From positions 248,001-312,000 of the forward strand of contig NZ_JNYZ01000003.1 in NCBI RefSeq assembly GCF_000717335.1: a DNA stretch of 64,000 bases. The letters are read 5' to 3'. Source of the stretch: Amycolatopsis jejuensis. Its GTDB lineage: Bacteria > Actinomycetota > Actinomycetes > Mycobacteriales > Pseudonocardiaceae. Below the pieces are notes generated by a model that was not told where the DNA came from, did no database searches, and was given only the letters and a program-made list of their open reading frames with translations. The position numbers were made by a program, and so were the translations under genes. Below, in pieces: positions 40,609-49,355 of this stretch. The first letter of the stretch is position 1, and every line of letters starts with the position of its first letter.

Positions 40609-40697
40609 GCAGAACCATGCGAAGACGAGGTCGGAGGCACAACCCGAGACCATCGAGGCGTTCCCCGCCTTGCAGAAACCTGCGCTACGCTCTGCGC

Positions 40698-41147
40698 GTG
40701 GAGGCCATGCGCAAGAAGCTCGGCGAGCATGTCCGCGACACGCGTGAGCGGCTCGGGTTCAGCAGCCGGGAGGCCTTGGCGGAGGTGGCGGACATTGGCA
40801 CTCGCAGCGTCGCCGCTGTCGAGCGCGGCGAAGCAGCCGGCCGAAAGGTGTTGAACGCAGTCGAGGAAGCGTTGAACTGGCCTCACGGCACGATCTCCGC
40901 CTTCCTTAAGGGTGAGGCCGAGTTGCCGCCACTCCCCAAACGCGCACCAGCTCCCGAACTCGCACCTCGGCACGAGTGGTCAGCATCGGAGCGCGCCCGG
41001 ATGCGGGACATGTCCATGGCCGAGGTCCGCGATACGCACGACATGTTCCGCAGGAAGTCGGAGTACTTGGCCGACGTGTGGATCCGCGAAGTGATGCGAG
41101 TTAAGGCCGAGGCCGAAATCGAGGATCAGCTAACTACGGACAGTTAG
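40698..41147 (+). CDS. Prophage repressor, XRE-type
   Basis: A 149-residue protein with an N-terminal helix-turn-helix (EHVRDTRERLGFSSREALAE, then VADIGTRSVAAVERGEAAGR) and a helical C-terminal half (ARMRDMSMAEVRDTHDMFRR) for dimer formation. It reads away from the cro-like gene and should keep the prophage silent. The start is uncertain: GTG 40698 and ATG 40707 fit the domain, while an in-frame ATG at 40617 lies 8 nt after the rightward -10 box and would give a leaderless, basic N-terminal extension. Confidence 0.82.
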   Translation: MEAMRKKLGEHVRDTRERLGFSSREALAEVADIGTRSVAAVERGEAAGRKVLNAVEEALNWPHGTISAFLKGEAELPPLPKRAPAPELAPRHEWSASERARMRDMSMAEVRDTHDMFRRKSEYLADVWIREVMRVKAEAEIEDQLTTDS

Positions 41148-41307
41148 CTCACGTCGATTTCGAGATCTTCCCTTGACCAGGATCGTTACCTGATCTTAGG
41201 CCGTCTTGGTGATGTATCCACAGAGTGCGAGCCACGTGTTAACGCACCCTACGTGACGAACGACGTGCCTCGTACATGTGTTCGATCCTTGTCCGAAGGA
41301 GCCTGCT

Positions 41308-41631
41308 TTGTCCCTCATGCCGCAAACCGTGTCCCGGTCCCCCCGGACGTTCGCGGTCGCCTGCGCCGCGATCGCCTTGACCGCCATCATGGGAGTGCTC
41401 GTGGTCTCAAACATCGACAACGACTCGACCCCGCCACTCCTCATCGTCGCCACCACCGCGGCCGGGTTGGCATGGATCTGGCTGATGTTGTTGCGCCGAA
41501 CCGAGAAAGACGAGCGTGCCGATGAGGAACTGATCGCGGCCATGCGATGCAGCCACGACCAATGTCGCCGTGAGGAGGCAGCATTTCGAGAGATCACCAG
41601 ATATTTCAACGAAGGAAAACCGTTCTCGTAA
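41308..41631 (+). CDS. Two-span membrane protein between repressor and integrase
   Basis: A 107-residue protein with two hydrophobic spans (about 13-33, FAVACAAIALTAIMGVLVVS, and about 41-60, LLIVATTAAGLAWIWLML) and a charged cytoplasmic tail (RRTEKDERADEELIAAMRCS). I choose TTG 41308, which follows GAAGGAG by 6 nt; ATG 41317 is too far from it. Membrane proteins in this place of lysogenic actinophages often block superinfection, a plausible but unproven role. Confidence 0.72.
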   Translation: MSLMPQTVSRSPRTFAVACAAIALTAIMGVLVVSNIDNDSTPPLLIVATTAAGLAWIWLMLLRRTEKDERADEELIAAMRCSHDQCRREEAAFREITRYFNEGKPFS

Positions 41632-41696
41632 AACTGCGGGGGGGCGTCCTTGCGCTTTTCCTTCCCCCAACCCCGCGCCGACCGAAAGGGAAAGCG

Positions 41697-42917
41697 ATGG
41701 GCAGACCTCGAACCGAAATCGGAACTTACGGAAATATCAACATAACGGAGATCCGGACCGGCGTGCACGAAGCACGTACACGGTTCAGATATCGCAATGG
41801 TCAGCTGAGACCGGTCAAGCGCCGAGGAAAAACCGCCGCCGCCGCTGAGCGGGCGTTGAAAAGGGCGCTGGTTCAGAAGTCCAAAGAGGTAGCCGGAAAG
41901 AAGATCAATGGTGACACCAGGTTTGGTCACGTCATGGATTTGTGGCTGGCCGACTTCAAGGCGAAAGTCGAACGCGGCGAGCGAGCCCACAAAAGCCTGT
42001 ACGACTACCGCGACACGCTCAAGCATCTCCGCAAACACATGAGCGAACTAACGTGCCGCGAAGCCGAGGACGCAGGCATGTGCGACGAGACACTCAAAAC
42101 GATCCGGAAGGACACGGCGGGCGGCACGCGCGGGAAGAGCGGCTACTCGGCAGCCACGCGCGCCAAGACTGTGCTCTCGCATGTCTGCGGATACGCGGTC
42201 CGGCACGGCGCCATGATGACCAACCCCGTTCGATCGGTCGAGACCATCGAGAACGGTGACCAGGAGCCCATTCTGGTACTTGAGCCCGACCAGAGAGCGG
42301 ACTTCATCGCGAAGCTGCGCGCCGAGTGCGAGGCGCGGGCAGGAAACAAGAAGCTGGGTCCGCGGGCACAGGCGTGGCTGGATCTTCCCGACCTTGCCGA
42401 GGTCATGCTGGCGACGGGTGCGCGGCCGGGCGAAGCGCTTGCCATGATTGGGTCGGACGTCGAGCCGACGAAGCGCACTGCCCTCATAGGGCATCACCTC
42501 GTTCGCGTCGAGGGCCAGGGCATTGAGCGCAAGGTCCTCCGCAAGGGCCGACGTAAAGCGATCAATCCGATGTATCCGTCGTGGGCGGCGCCGACGTTCA
42601 ACCGGCGGAAGATCGCAGCCGGCAAGGGAGCGATGTTTCCGACGTGGAACGGTCAGTGGCAAGACCCCAGCAACGTGTCGAAACGCCTGAACGCGGTGTG
42701 CGAAGCGATCGGGTACGGCTGGGTGTCGGCCCGGATGTACCGCCATACGGTTGGTACGCACATCGTCGACCAGGGCGGCACGAATGAGGACGCGGCCGAC
42801 CAGCTGGGCAACACCCCTGCGATGGTGCAGAAGCATTACCGGCGACCGAAGATCACCAACACGAAAACCGCCGAGGCTCTGGAGTCGCTCATGGATGCTC
42901 CCGATACGGGTTCATGA
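41697..42917 (+). CDS. int: Tyrosine-type integrase
   Basis: The 406-residue recombinase has an arm-binding N-terminus, a core-binding SAM-like domain (about 75-180, FGHVMDLWLADFKAKVERGE) and a catalytic domain. Catalytic Arg lies in ATGARPGEAL (R243), the second Arg/His in MYRHTVGTH (R349, H350) and the nucleophile in QKHYRRP (Y381). The usual box II His is Arg (SARMYRHT) and LGH is LGN. It integrates the phage at the tRNA site 124 bp downstream. Confidence 0.95.
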   Translation: MGRPRTEIGTYGNINITEIRTGVHEARTRFRYRNGQLRPVKRRGKTAAAAERALKRALVQKSKEVAGKKINGDTRFGHVMDLWLADFKAKVERGERAHKSLYDYRDTLKHLRKHMSELTCREAEDAGMCDETLKTIRKDTAGGTRGKSGYSAATRAKTVLSHVCGYAVRHGAMMTNPVRSVETIENGDQEPILVLEPDQRADFIAKLRAECEARAGNKKLGPRAQAWLDLPDLAEVMLATGARPGEALAMIGSDVEPTKRTALIGHHLVRVEGQGIERKVLRKGRRKAINPMYPSWAAPTFNRRKIAAGKGAMFPTWNGQWQDPSNVSKRLNAVCEAIGYGWVSARMYRHTVGTHIVDQGGTNEDAADQLGNTPAMVQKHYRRPKITNTKTAEALESLMDAPDTGS

Positions 42918-43017
42918 TCGGAACGTTGGTCCATTTACGGTCCGGAAACCCTCGGTTGCAACCGACCACAACGGCGCGACTTCTCCTCTCCCGCCCAGGT
43001 GTAGCCCACAATCGACC

Positions 43018-44616
43018 CTATCGGACCGGGTTTTCTGAGACAGCGGGTGTCGCAGGTTCGAATCCTGCCGGGGGCACCAATCCAGGCAATGTGCGAACCT
43101 TTCGCTCCGTAGTCGTCGCTGGTGAGGCGGCTGCGGAGCGTTGGGTTGGCACATTGGCCGCGTCGGGGATGATGAACGTGGGCGCAGCCGTTTCGCGGCT
43201 GGTGATATCGACTCGGTGAACAAAGGTCTGCATGACGCGGCGGAGGGCTTCGTCGCTGCCAGCGTCGGCTGCGGCTGAGATGGGTGGCGAGTTTCTTGAC
43301 TCGGGGCGAGCAGGTGTCCTCGTCCATCGTGCCGTTCTCGAACGCGTTGAGGTAGCGGTCGATGGCGTCCTCGTTCTTTGTGATGTCGCGTTCGAGGGCG
43401 GAGAGTTCGGCGGCGTAGGTGGCGCGTTGGTCTTCGACCTCGCTGGTGGTGTTGGCCAGGCTCTGCTCGATGAGGTCGCTGCGGGTCAGGGTGTTCAGCA
43501 GTGAGGTCAGGACGGCGTGTTCGAGTTGGTCGGCGGGCAGCCGGTCGGCGGAGCAGTGTTCGGTGCCGTAGCGATGCCGGGTGAAGCAGGTGTAGTAGCG
43601 GTACTGGTACTTGTTGCCTTTCGCCGCTGTGCCGAGGTAGCGGTTGCCGCAGTGGCTGCAGAACAGGCGCCCGGCGAGGTGGTAGTCGGAGTTGGCGACG
43701 GCGCGGTGGGTGGTGGCGTCGCCGCGGGCGTCGAGGATGTCCTGGGCGTCGTTGAATAGCTTCTCGCCGATGATCGCCGGGTGGTGATCTTCGGCTTATA
43801 CCAGCGGTCGCGGAACCAAATTTCGCCGAGGTAGGTGCGGTTGCGCAGGACGTCGAGCACGGCGGCTTGGGACCAGGGGTTGTTCGCTTTGGTGCGGTAG
43901 CCGTCGGCGGTAAGGCGTTTGGCAATGGCGGCTGCACCGAGTTTGTCGCGGACACAGGTAGTGAAGATGCGTTCCACGACTGGCTTCTCGTAGTCGATGA
44001 TGGTGAGCTTGCCGCTGCTGCCGACTTCGTAGCCGTGGGAGCGCTAGCCGCCGGGCCATTCGCCGCGGGCGGCTTTGCGTTCCATACCGTTGATGACGCG
44101 GTCGATGATGGTGGCGCGTTCGAACTCGGCGGCCACGGCCAGCATCTGCACCATCATCCGTCCGGCGGGGGTGGCGGTGTCGAAGGGTTCGGTCGCGGAC
44201 CGGAACGCCGCGCCCGCGTCTTCGAGGTCGGCGAGGATCTCCGACAGGCCCCGGATCGATCGGGACAGCCGGTCCACGCGGTAGACCAGCAATACGTCGA
44301 ACTTCCCGGCCCTGGCGGCAGCCAGGGCGCGTTTCAGGGCGGGTCGGTCGGTGGTCGCCCCGGATTTCTCATCGATGTAGGGCTTGCCGACGAGCTCCCA
44401 GTTGTCCTGCGAGGTGACGTAGTTGCGCAGCTTGAGGTTTTGGGCTTCCAGCGAGAAGGGCTGGTGCAACTCGTCGGTGGAGATCCGGAGGTAGATCGCC
44501 ACCCGCAGCGGCGGGCTGTTCTCCTCGGCGCCGATGGTCGCCTGTGGCTGGGTGGCCTGGTTGGTCCGAACCCGGGGGCGACGCTGGCGGCGCTTGGGTG
44601 CGGTGGGTGCCGACAT
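43018..44616 (-). pseudogene. Large serine recombinase, broken by an amber codon and two frameshifts
   Basis: ATG 44616 starts a resolvase-type catalytic domain (RVAIYLRISTDELHQPFSLE with the catalytic Ser in RIS, and VYRVDRLSRSIRGLSEILAD). At 44044-44046 an in-frame TAG follows ARGEWPGG; the same frame continues as SHGYEVGSSGKLTIIDYEKP and the recombinase domain. Near 43790 one base is missing (WYK then frame change), after which DHHPAIIGEKLFNDAQDIL, a zinc part (CSHCGNRY) and a coiled coil follow. A third break near 43275 leads to LRRVMQTFVHRVDITSRETA and a tail that crosses the tRNA fragment. Inactive as sequenced. Confidence 0.88.
43041..43079 (+). other. tRNA 3' fragment, right attachment site of the prophage
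   Basis: GCAGG TTCGAAT CCTGC (T arm, 43052-43068) and CGGGGGC ACCA (acceptor 3' strand and CCA end, 43069-43079) form the 3' part of a tRNA, perhaps tRNA-Arg. No matching GCCCCCG 5' strand lies 70-75 bp upstream, so it is not a working tRNA. Beside int, it is the att core left after integration. The antisense strand also encodes the end of the broken serine recombinase. Confidence 0.85.
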
Positions 44617-45062
44617 CACCGCACCGCCCGGCGACGCACCTGCTCGCGGTGCTCCTGCTCGTATCGGGCGAAGGCGGCCATCAGCCGCAGGACCATCCGC
44701 CCGGTGATGCTTGTGGTGTCGAGGTGCGATTCGGTGGCCGAGCGGAACGCCACGCCCGCCTCGTCCAGCTCGGTGATGATCTCGCTCAGCTCGTTCAGGT
44801 TGCGCGAGACCTGGCTGGCGCTGTGGACCAGAAGGAGGTCGAACTCTCCGGAGCGGGGGTCGGTGAGCGCGCGCCGCAGCTCGGGGCGAGTGGCCAGCGG
44901 GCCGGGTTCGCGGTAGGTGCGGTTGATCTGCCGCCAGGTGGGGTGTGCGCCCAGGCAGGCGGGGATCGCGGTTTTGATGCCGCCGCCGACGAGGTAGACC
45001 GCGACGCGGGTCCGCGAAGTCGGCGGTGCCGGGTCGGGTTGCGGTGTGTGGTTGTTGCTCAT
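44616..45062 (-). CDS. Resolvase-like protein without catalytic serine
   Basis: A 148-residue protein with the fold of a serine recombinase catalytic domain: RRALTDPRSGEFDLLLVHSA, SQVSRNLNELSEIITELDEA, GVAFRSATESHLDTTSITGR. Where the family has YxRxS, this has VAVYLVGGGI, so the nucleophile is absent, and it lacks the DNA-binding half. It may be a dead partner or regulator of the adjacent recombinase. TGATG overlap with that gene; AAGGA precedes the ATG. Could also be a decaying relic. Confidence 0.75.
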   Translation of the reverse strand: MSNNHTPQPDPAPPTSRTRVAVYLVGGGIKTAIPACLGAHPTWRQINRTYREPGPLATRPELRRALTDPRSGEFDLLLVHSASQVSRNLNELSEIITELDEAGVAFRSATESHLDTTSITGRMVLRLMAAFARYEQEHREQVRRRAVR

Positions 45063-45079
45063 GGGACCGTCCTTGGTTA

Positions 45080-45119
45080 CGTCGTTGGCCCCAGGCCAAT
45101 CGGCCTGGGGCCAACGACG
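45080..45119. repeat. Perfect 18-bp inverted repeat between recombinase genes
   Basis: CGTCGTTGGCCCCAGGCC (45080-45097) is repeated inverted as GGCCTGGGGCCAACGACG (45102-45119) with a 4-bp loop. It lies 18 bp before the start codon of the dead resolvase gene. It could be a transcript hairpin that limits expression, a terminator of the upstream gene, or a recombination or operator site. Confidence 0.75.
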
Positions 45120-45154
45120 AACGCTCGACTCCTCGGTAAGGGCAAGCTGCTTGA

Positions 45155-45319
45155 TCAGCTGCTTCGGCGGCGGTGACCGCGCTCGGCGAGGCGCTGCTGA
45201 TGCCGCTGCTGGAACGACTCGTCGGCGAGCACCTCGGCGAGCCGCTGCGCGAGGACTGCGACCGCGGCGGGCCGGTCGGCCTCGGGCATCGGCAGCACGG
45301 TGGGCGGCTCGACGGTCAC
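45155..45319 (-). CDS. 54-residue protein between recombinase genes
   Basis: A short frame from GTG 45319 to TGA 45155: VAVLAQRLAEVLADESFQQR in an amphipathic helix, then a basic end (LAERGHRRRSS). GC3-rich codons support coding; GGAGG lies right at the start codon, so a later start is possible. It may be an accessory factor of the recombinase cluster. Not recognised. Confidence 0.55.
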   Translation of the reverse strand: MTVEPPTVLPMPEADRPAAVAVLAQRLAEVLADESFQQRHQQRLAERGHRRRSS

Positions 45320-45352
45320 CCTCCGGTCGGCGGTAACCGCGTCGTCCGCGGC

Positions 45353-46017
45353 TCACTCAGACGGCCCGTCGGCAGACGCCACGCCTGGCCGCTGCGGTCC
45401 GACTTCTGCTGGCCGCGTCCGATGGCCCGGGTGGAGCCGGTAGTAGCTGCCCCAGAACTGCGCGGGGCCGACCAGCGCGGGGTGGGCTTGATCGAGCGAC
45501 CAGGTCCACTGCCGCGGGGGTTGCGGGACTCCGTGGTGGGTGCGGCCGTGGACGACATAGCCCAGATAGGCCGGATTGGTAAGCAGCCCGCGCGCGACCT
45601 TGACCGTCCACCGTCCCGGCGGCGGGTAGAGGTCGGGCTCGGCCGCCAGGCGTGCGGCGATCGCGGACGGCCCGTGGCCGTCGTGGTACCACCGGAAGAT
45701 CACCGGAACAACGCGGGCGCAGTCCTCGTCAGGCACGAGACGCCGAAGCGTGCGGCTGCGTCCATCCTGGTCAGTGACGCGATGGAGGTGCACCTGGTAG
45801 CCATACGGTGGCAACCCCGCCACCATCCGTTGATCGCGTCGAGGTAGCGGCGGTACCACGCGCGGAAGGCGAGTTCGCGTTGGTAGCCGCGGATCGCCGC
45901 GGTCTCCAGGCGGTGCCGTTCTTGCATGAAAACCGGCCACGCGACCTCGCACACGAGGCGGTACAGCCAGGTGCGCACCGGGCGGGGCTTGTCGGTGACG
46001 GGCTCGCTCCACGATGC
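45353..46017 (-). pseudogene. Second serine-recombinase-type gene, frameshifted and without resolvase domain
   Basis: Two frames join near 45815, where one T appears to be missing: first VRTWLYRLVCEVAWPVFMQE and RGYQRELAFRAWYRRYLDAI, then LPPYGYQVHLHRVTDQDGRS, VPVIFRWYHDGHGPSAIAAR and LLTNPAYLGYVVHGRTHHG. The second part is a clear recombinase domain (pfam07508 style, PPYGY ... IF..Y..G.G...IA..L ... L.NPAY.G). No catalytic resolvase domain precedes it. With the dead resolvase it may be half of a split system that has decayed. Confidence 0.75.
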
Positions 46018-46190
46018 CCATCCGTCGTCGCAGCCACCACCGCGCGCACGAGCCGCCGTTCGTCGTCGACCGGCAGCGGCGCCTGGCCAGCCGCGGCGCG
46101 GCGCTGCACCCAGGCAGTAACTTCCTCGGCAACGTAGGCCCGCATCCGGGCCTGCTGCTCTTCGACCGACAGCGGCGAGTCCAGATGTGT
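46018..46190 (-). pseudogene. Fragment resembling the N-terminus of a CpaF/TadA secretion ATPase
   Basis: About 57 residues in one frame (SVEEQQARMRAYVAEEVTAW, VQRRAAAGQAPLPVDDERRL, VRAVVAATTDG) match the style of the region before the ATPase core in CpaF-like proteins of actinobacterial conjugative and Tad elements. The frame then breaks directly into the recombinase relic. No Walker motif remains. Likely debris from an integrative element. Confidence 0.45.
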
Positions 46191-46275
46191 TCCCCGGCGG
46201 CGACCCGTTCCAGCCGAGCGGCGACCGACTCCCGGATCGCCCGCACGGCCTGCGGGTCCAGGAACCCGCCCGCAC

Positions 46276-46407
46276 CGCCGTCCCGCGCTGCTGCACATGC
46301 ACCACAACCGCGCCCTCGGCGTCAACCGGGACCGGGAAGCCATCTGCTTACGGCTGGCACGCCAAGCCGCCGCAACCTGGCGCAGTACGTCCCGGAGGCA
46401 GCCGTGA
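46276..46407 (+). pseudogene. C-terminal remnant of a lanthipeptide dehydratase (SpaB C-like)
   Basis: About 40 residues ending at TGA 46405-46407: RPALLHMHHNRALGVNRDRE then AICLRLARQAAATWR. LLHMHHNRxLGxxR is the typical end of LanB/thiopeptide-type dehydratase domains. Its stop overlaps the GTG of the LanC-like gene (GTGA), the native gene order. The rest of the gene is lost and the sequence upstream belongs to the recombinase element, so a deletion or insertion joined them near 46275. Confidence 0.7.
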
Positions 46408-47483
46408 CCACGCAATCGCTGGCCGACGGCCCCGCCGGACAGGCGCTGCTAGCCCGGGAACGAGGCCAAGACGCCCACCGGTGGCTGGCCGCCCTGGTGG
46501 CCGAACCAGTGATGGCCCACCCCGAGGAGGCGAGCTTGTTCGAGGGAGCACCTGCGGTCGCGTTCGCCCTCGTCCCCACCGCTCAACATCGGGCGCTGAC
46601 CGTGCTCGGTGACCACGTCGAGAAGATCACCTCGTCTAAGTTGGACGCCGCCTACCAGCGCATGGGCCGCGGCGAGCTGGCCGACAAGCGCGAGTTCGAC
46701 CTCATCGGCGGCCTGACCGGGCTGGGCGCCTACCTGCTGCGCTGCGGCACCGCCGACGAGCTGCTGCGCGAGGTGCTGCGCTACCTGGTGGGCCTCACCC
46801 GGACGCACCCGGACGGGCGGCCCGGCTGGTGGGCCTGCCGGTCCTGGCCCGGCCTGGCAGATGGGGCACGGCAACCTGGGCATGGCCCACGGCATCGCCG
46901 GGCCGCTGACGCTGCTCTCGCTCGCTCTGCGCCGCGGCATCGTCGTGTCCGGGCAGACCGCGGCCATCGACCGGATCTGCCGGTGGCTAGACCGCTGGCG
47001 CTGCGGTGTGCCACCGCGGGCGTGGTGGCCCGAGGCCATCAGCCAGGCCGACCACGCCCGCGGCGCCGTGCACCTACCCGGCCCGTCGCGGCCGAGCTGG
47101 TGCTACGGCACTCCCGGCATCGCCCGCGCGCAACAAGTCGCCGGCCTCGTACTCGGCGACCGCGCCCGGCGACGGTGCGCCGAGAACATCCTGGCCTGGT
47201 GCCTGCGCGACGAGCAGCAGCTCGCCCGGCTCGGTGACGTGTCGCTGTGCCACGGATGGGCCGGGGTTGTGCACACTGCGTGGCGAGCCAGCCGCCACAA
47301 CGACCAGCTCGCCGCCACGCTCCCGCGCCTGCTCACCGGCCTCACCTCCCTCCTGGCACGCCAGCCTCCGAACGGGCGCGGGCTACTCACCGGCGCCGCG
47401 GGGTCATGCTGGCCCAGCGCTCCGCCCGCACGAACACACCACCGGTCACGCAGTGGGACACCTGCCTGCTGCTCAACGAATGA
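46404..47483 (+). pseudogene. LanC-like lanthipeptide cyclase, two frameshifts
   Basis: From GTG 46404 one frame gives the N-terminal half (EFDLIGGLTGLGAYLLRCGT). Near 46830-46860 the frame changes to MGHGNLGMAHGIAGPLTLLS, WCYGTPGIARAQ and SLCHGWAG, which carry the LanC zinc ligands (Cys, then Cys-His) and GMAHGxxG motif. Near 47400 a G is missing from a G-run and the true end (QRSARTNTPPVTQWDTCLLL) lies in a third frame, stopping at 47483. LanC enzymes close thioether rings. As read, no full protein can be made. Confidence 0.82.
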
Positions 47484-47492
47484 AAGGAAGCG

Positions 47493-48671
47493 ATGGACAA
47501 CACCACCGACACCACTGCCAGCTCACCCGAGGCCCTGCGCGAGACCATGCTCGCCAAGGCCCAGGGGAAGGGCTACGCGAAGCGCCCCGAGGTGGCGCGG
47601 GTGCTACGTGAGGTGGCTCGGCACGAATTCGTGCCCGACGCCGACCTGGACGCCGCGCACAACCCCTGGCAGGCGGTGATCACCCACCGCTTCGCCGACG
47701 GCACCTCGCTCTCCCGCGCCTCCCGTTCGTCGTCGCGATGATGCTCGACCGGCTCGCTGTCGAACCTGGCAACAAGATCCTCGAGATCGGTGCCGGGACG
47801 GGATACGACGCCAGCTTGCTGGCCGAGCTGACCGGCAACGAGACGAACGTCGTCACCATCGACATCGATCCCGACGTGACCGAGCAGGCCACGCGCAACC
47901 TGGCCGCCGCCGGTTACCGCGGCGTGCACGTGGTAACCGGCGACGGCGCGCTCGGTGTCCCCGTGGGATATTCCCTGGGCGTGGTGGCGGCAGCTCGCCC
48001 CCGGCGCCAGGGTGGTGCTGCCGCTGCGGTGGCGCGGCCAGGCCCGCTCGGTCGCGTTTACCTACCGCGATGGGCGGCTGATCTCCGACTCGATCGAACT
48101 GTGCGGCTTCGTCTACCTTGTCGGCGAGGACGAAGGCGAACAGTCTGCGCCGATCACCCATGACGAGACCATCCTGCTGCACTGGGACCGCGACCAGCCT
48201 TTCGATCTCGACGCCCTGCACGGAGTGCTCGATCGTCCGTGCCAGCGAATGGTCCGGGGTAACCATCGCGGGCGACGAGCCCTACGCCGGGGTGTAGCTG
48301 CGGCTGACCGTCACCGACCCACGGGTGTGCCGCCTCAACGTCCCCGCCGACATCAAGCCCGCGGTCTGCGACCCGATCTCGCCCGGTCGCGCACCCCGCT
48401 GGTAGAAGGCAGCTCGCTGGCCTACCTCACTTCCCGCCGCCGCGAGGACGGCGGCACCACCAGGTGGGAGCTGGGGGCCACCGGGCACGGCCCCGCCGCG
48501 ACCGAACTCGCCCGCCACCGCTGTGACGAGATCCGCGCCTGGTCGGTGCACCGCGACGAACGCAAGGCCACCCTCGTCGCCTACCCCGCCGACACCCCCG
48601 ACAGCGAGCTGCCCGGACTGGTGATCGACAAGACCCACAGCAGGTTCGTCCTCACCTACGAAACCGAGTAA
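47493..48671 (+). pseudogene. FxLD-system protein methyltransferase, several frameshifts
   Basis: The pieces together form a PCMT-like methyltransferase of lanthipeptide FxLD clusters: RETMLAKAQGKGYAKRPEVA and EVARHEFVPDADLD (first frame, to about 47715), LEIGAGTGYDASLLAELTGN with the SAM motif GAGTGYD (second), LAPGARVVLPLRWRGQARSV and IELCGFVYLVGEDEGEQSAP (third), then more shifts near 48235 and a stop near 48410 before the end at 48671 (LVIDKTHSRFVLTYE). In working systems it makes isoaspartate-type changes in the precursor. Inactive here. Confidence 0.82.
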
Positions 48672-48690
48672 CCATCTCGGCGGGGAGCAG

Positions 48691-49074
48691 ATGATGACCA
48701 GGAAGCCCGAACCGCTGGCCGAACAGGCAGTCGATGCCTTCGAGACCGAGTTGATCCAGGCGTTCCGTCGTACCGTCCGCACCCGGGATCTGGGGCGGTC
48801 GTAGAGCTGGCCGACTTCCTGATCGTCAGCGGGACATCCTCGTCCGCCACAGCGGCGGCACCGTGCTGATCATCAGCCACGGCGAAACCGTCACCGTCGC
48901 CGCGCACCTCTTCCTCGACCTCTCCGCCAGCATCCGGGCCAGCGCTGCGTTCGTCGTGCACTACGCCAGCATCACTCGCTGGGAACAACAACGTTTCGCC
49001 TGGACCCAACCCGACGCCAGGCTGGCGCTGACCCCTGCTCATCCAACGACGACACCACCCACCTCACCCGGTAG
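48691..49074 (+). pseudogene. Histidine phosphatase remnant
   Basis: Three frames make part of a phosphoglycerate-mutase-like phosphatase: AEQAVDAFETELIQAFRRTV (from ATG 48691), then RDILVRHSGGTVLIISHGET with the second catalytic His in SHGET, YASITRWEQQRFAW, and after a shift near 49040 NDDTTHLTR and a stop at 49074. The N-terminal RHGE motif is missing. Related phosphatases occur near lanthipeptide genes, so this may be the last gene of the same dead cluster. Confidence 0.6.
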
Positions 49075-49258
49075 CGACCAACGCGGAGCAACGCTCGCGC
49101 TGTCGGGCTACTTGGTAAACCAGGTGCAGTGGCAGTTCCACCAGGGCTTTGGGAAAAACCTTCTCGAGACTGCAACGAACGGCGACTTCGACCGATCTAT
49201 GTAGGCAGGAGCAACCTCGACTCGGCAAGTTCAGCGCTGACGGTGCCGCCGTCGGCAG

Positions 49259-49276
49259 AGTCGAGTACTCTCGACT
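49259..49276. promoter_or_regulatory. Near-palindrome upstream of the Dnd-linked operon
   Basis: AGTCGAGTACTCTCGACT is an imperfect palindrome (AGTCGAG / CTCGACT arms) 80 bp before the start of the HTH gene. The 280-bp stretch 49075-49355 contains no gene and should hold the promoter of the 49356-54349 gene set; this element is a candidate operator. Confidence 0.4.
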
Positions 49277-49355
49277 GCACAACTTCACACGCAGTGCTTC
49301 ACCGAACGGACGCGTGCCACCGCATGGGGCTCGCCACCAGACCAATGGAGCAGTC

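Larger units (their letters stand above)
1..43079. mobile_element. Siphovirus prophage, right end visible, left end outside the window
   Basis: A tailed-phage genome fills the window from its left edge to a tRNA 3' fragment. Early and regulatory genes (40.5-25.4 kb) and packaging, head, tail and lysis genes (23.6-0.8 kb) all read leftwards. Repressor, a membrane gene and the tyrosine integrase read rightwards at 40.7-42.9 kb. Integration into a tRNA 3' end leaves a truncated copy at one side and an intact tRNA gene at the other. The truncated copy is here beside int, so the intact tRNA and the true left end should lie beyond position 1. I saw no stop or frameshift in the packaging, head or main tail genes, so the prophage may be functional; one early gene (28710-29643) does look frameshifted. 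Confidence 0.93.

Noticed and set aside
43041..43079. Functional tRNA gene
   Set aside because: Only the T arm and 3' acceptor strand are present; no matching 5' acceptor strand, D arm or anticodon arm lies upstream.
48795..48869. A Ser/Thr-rich frame ending in Cys next to lanthipeptide genes, possible precursor peptide
   Set aside because: The same bases code RHSGGTVLIISHGET in another frame, a clear histidine phosphatase motif, and the frame has no start or leader with an FxLD motif.
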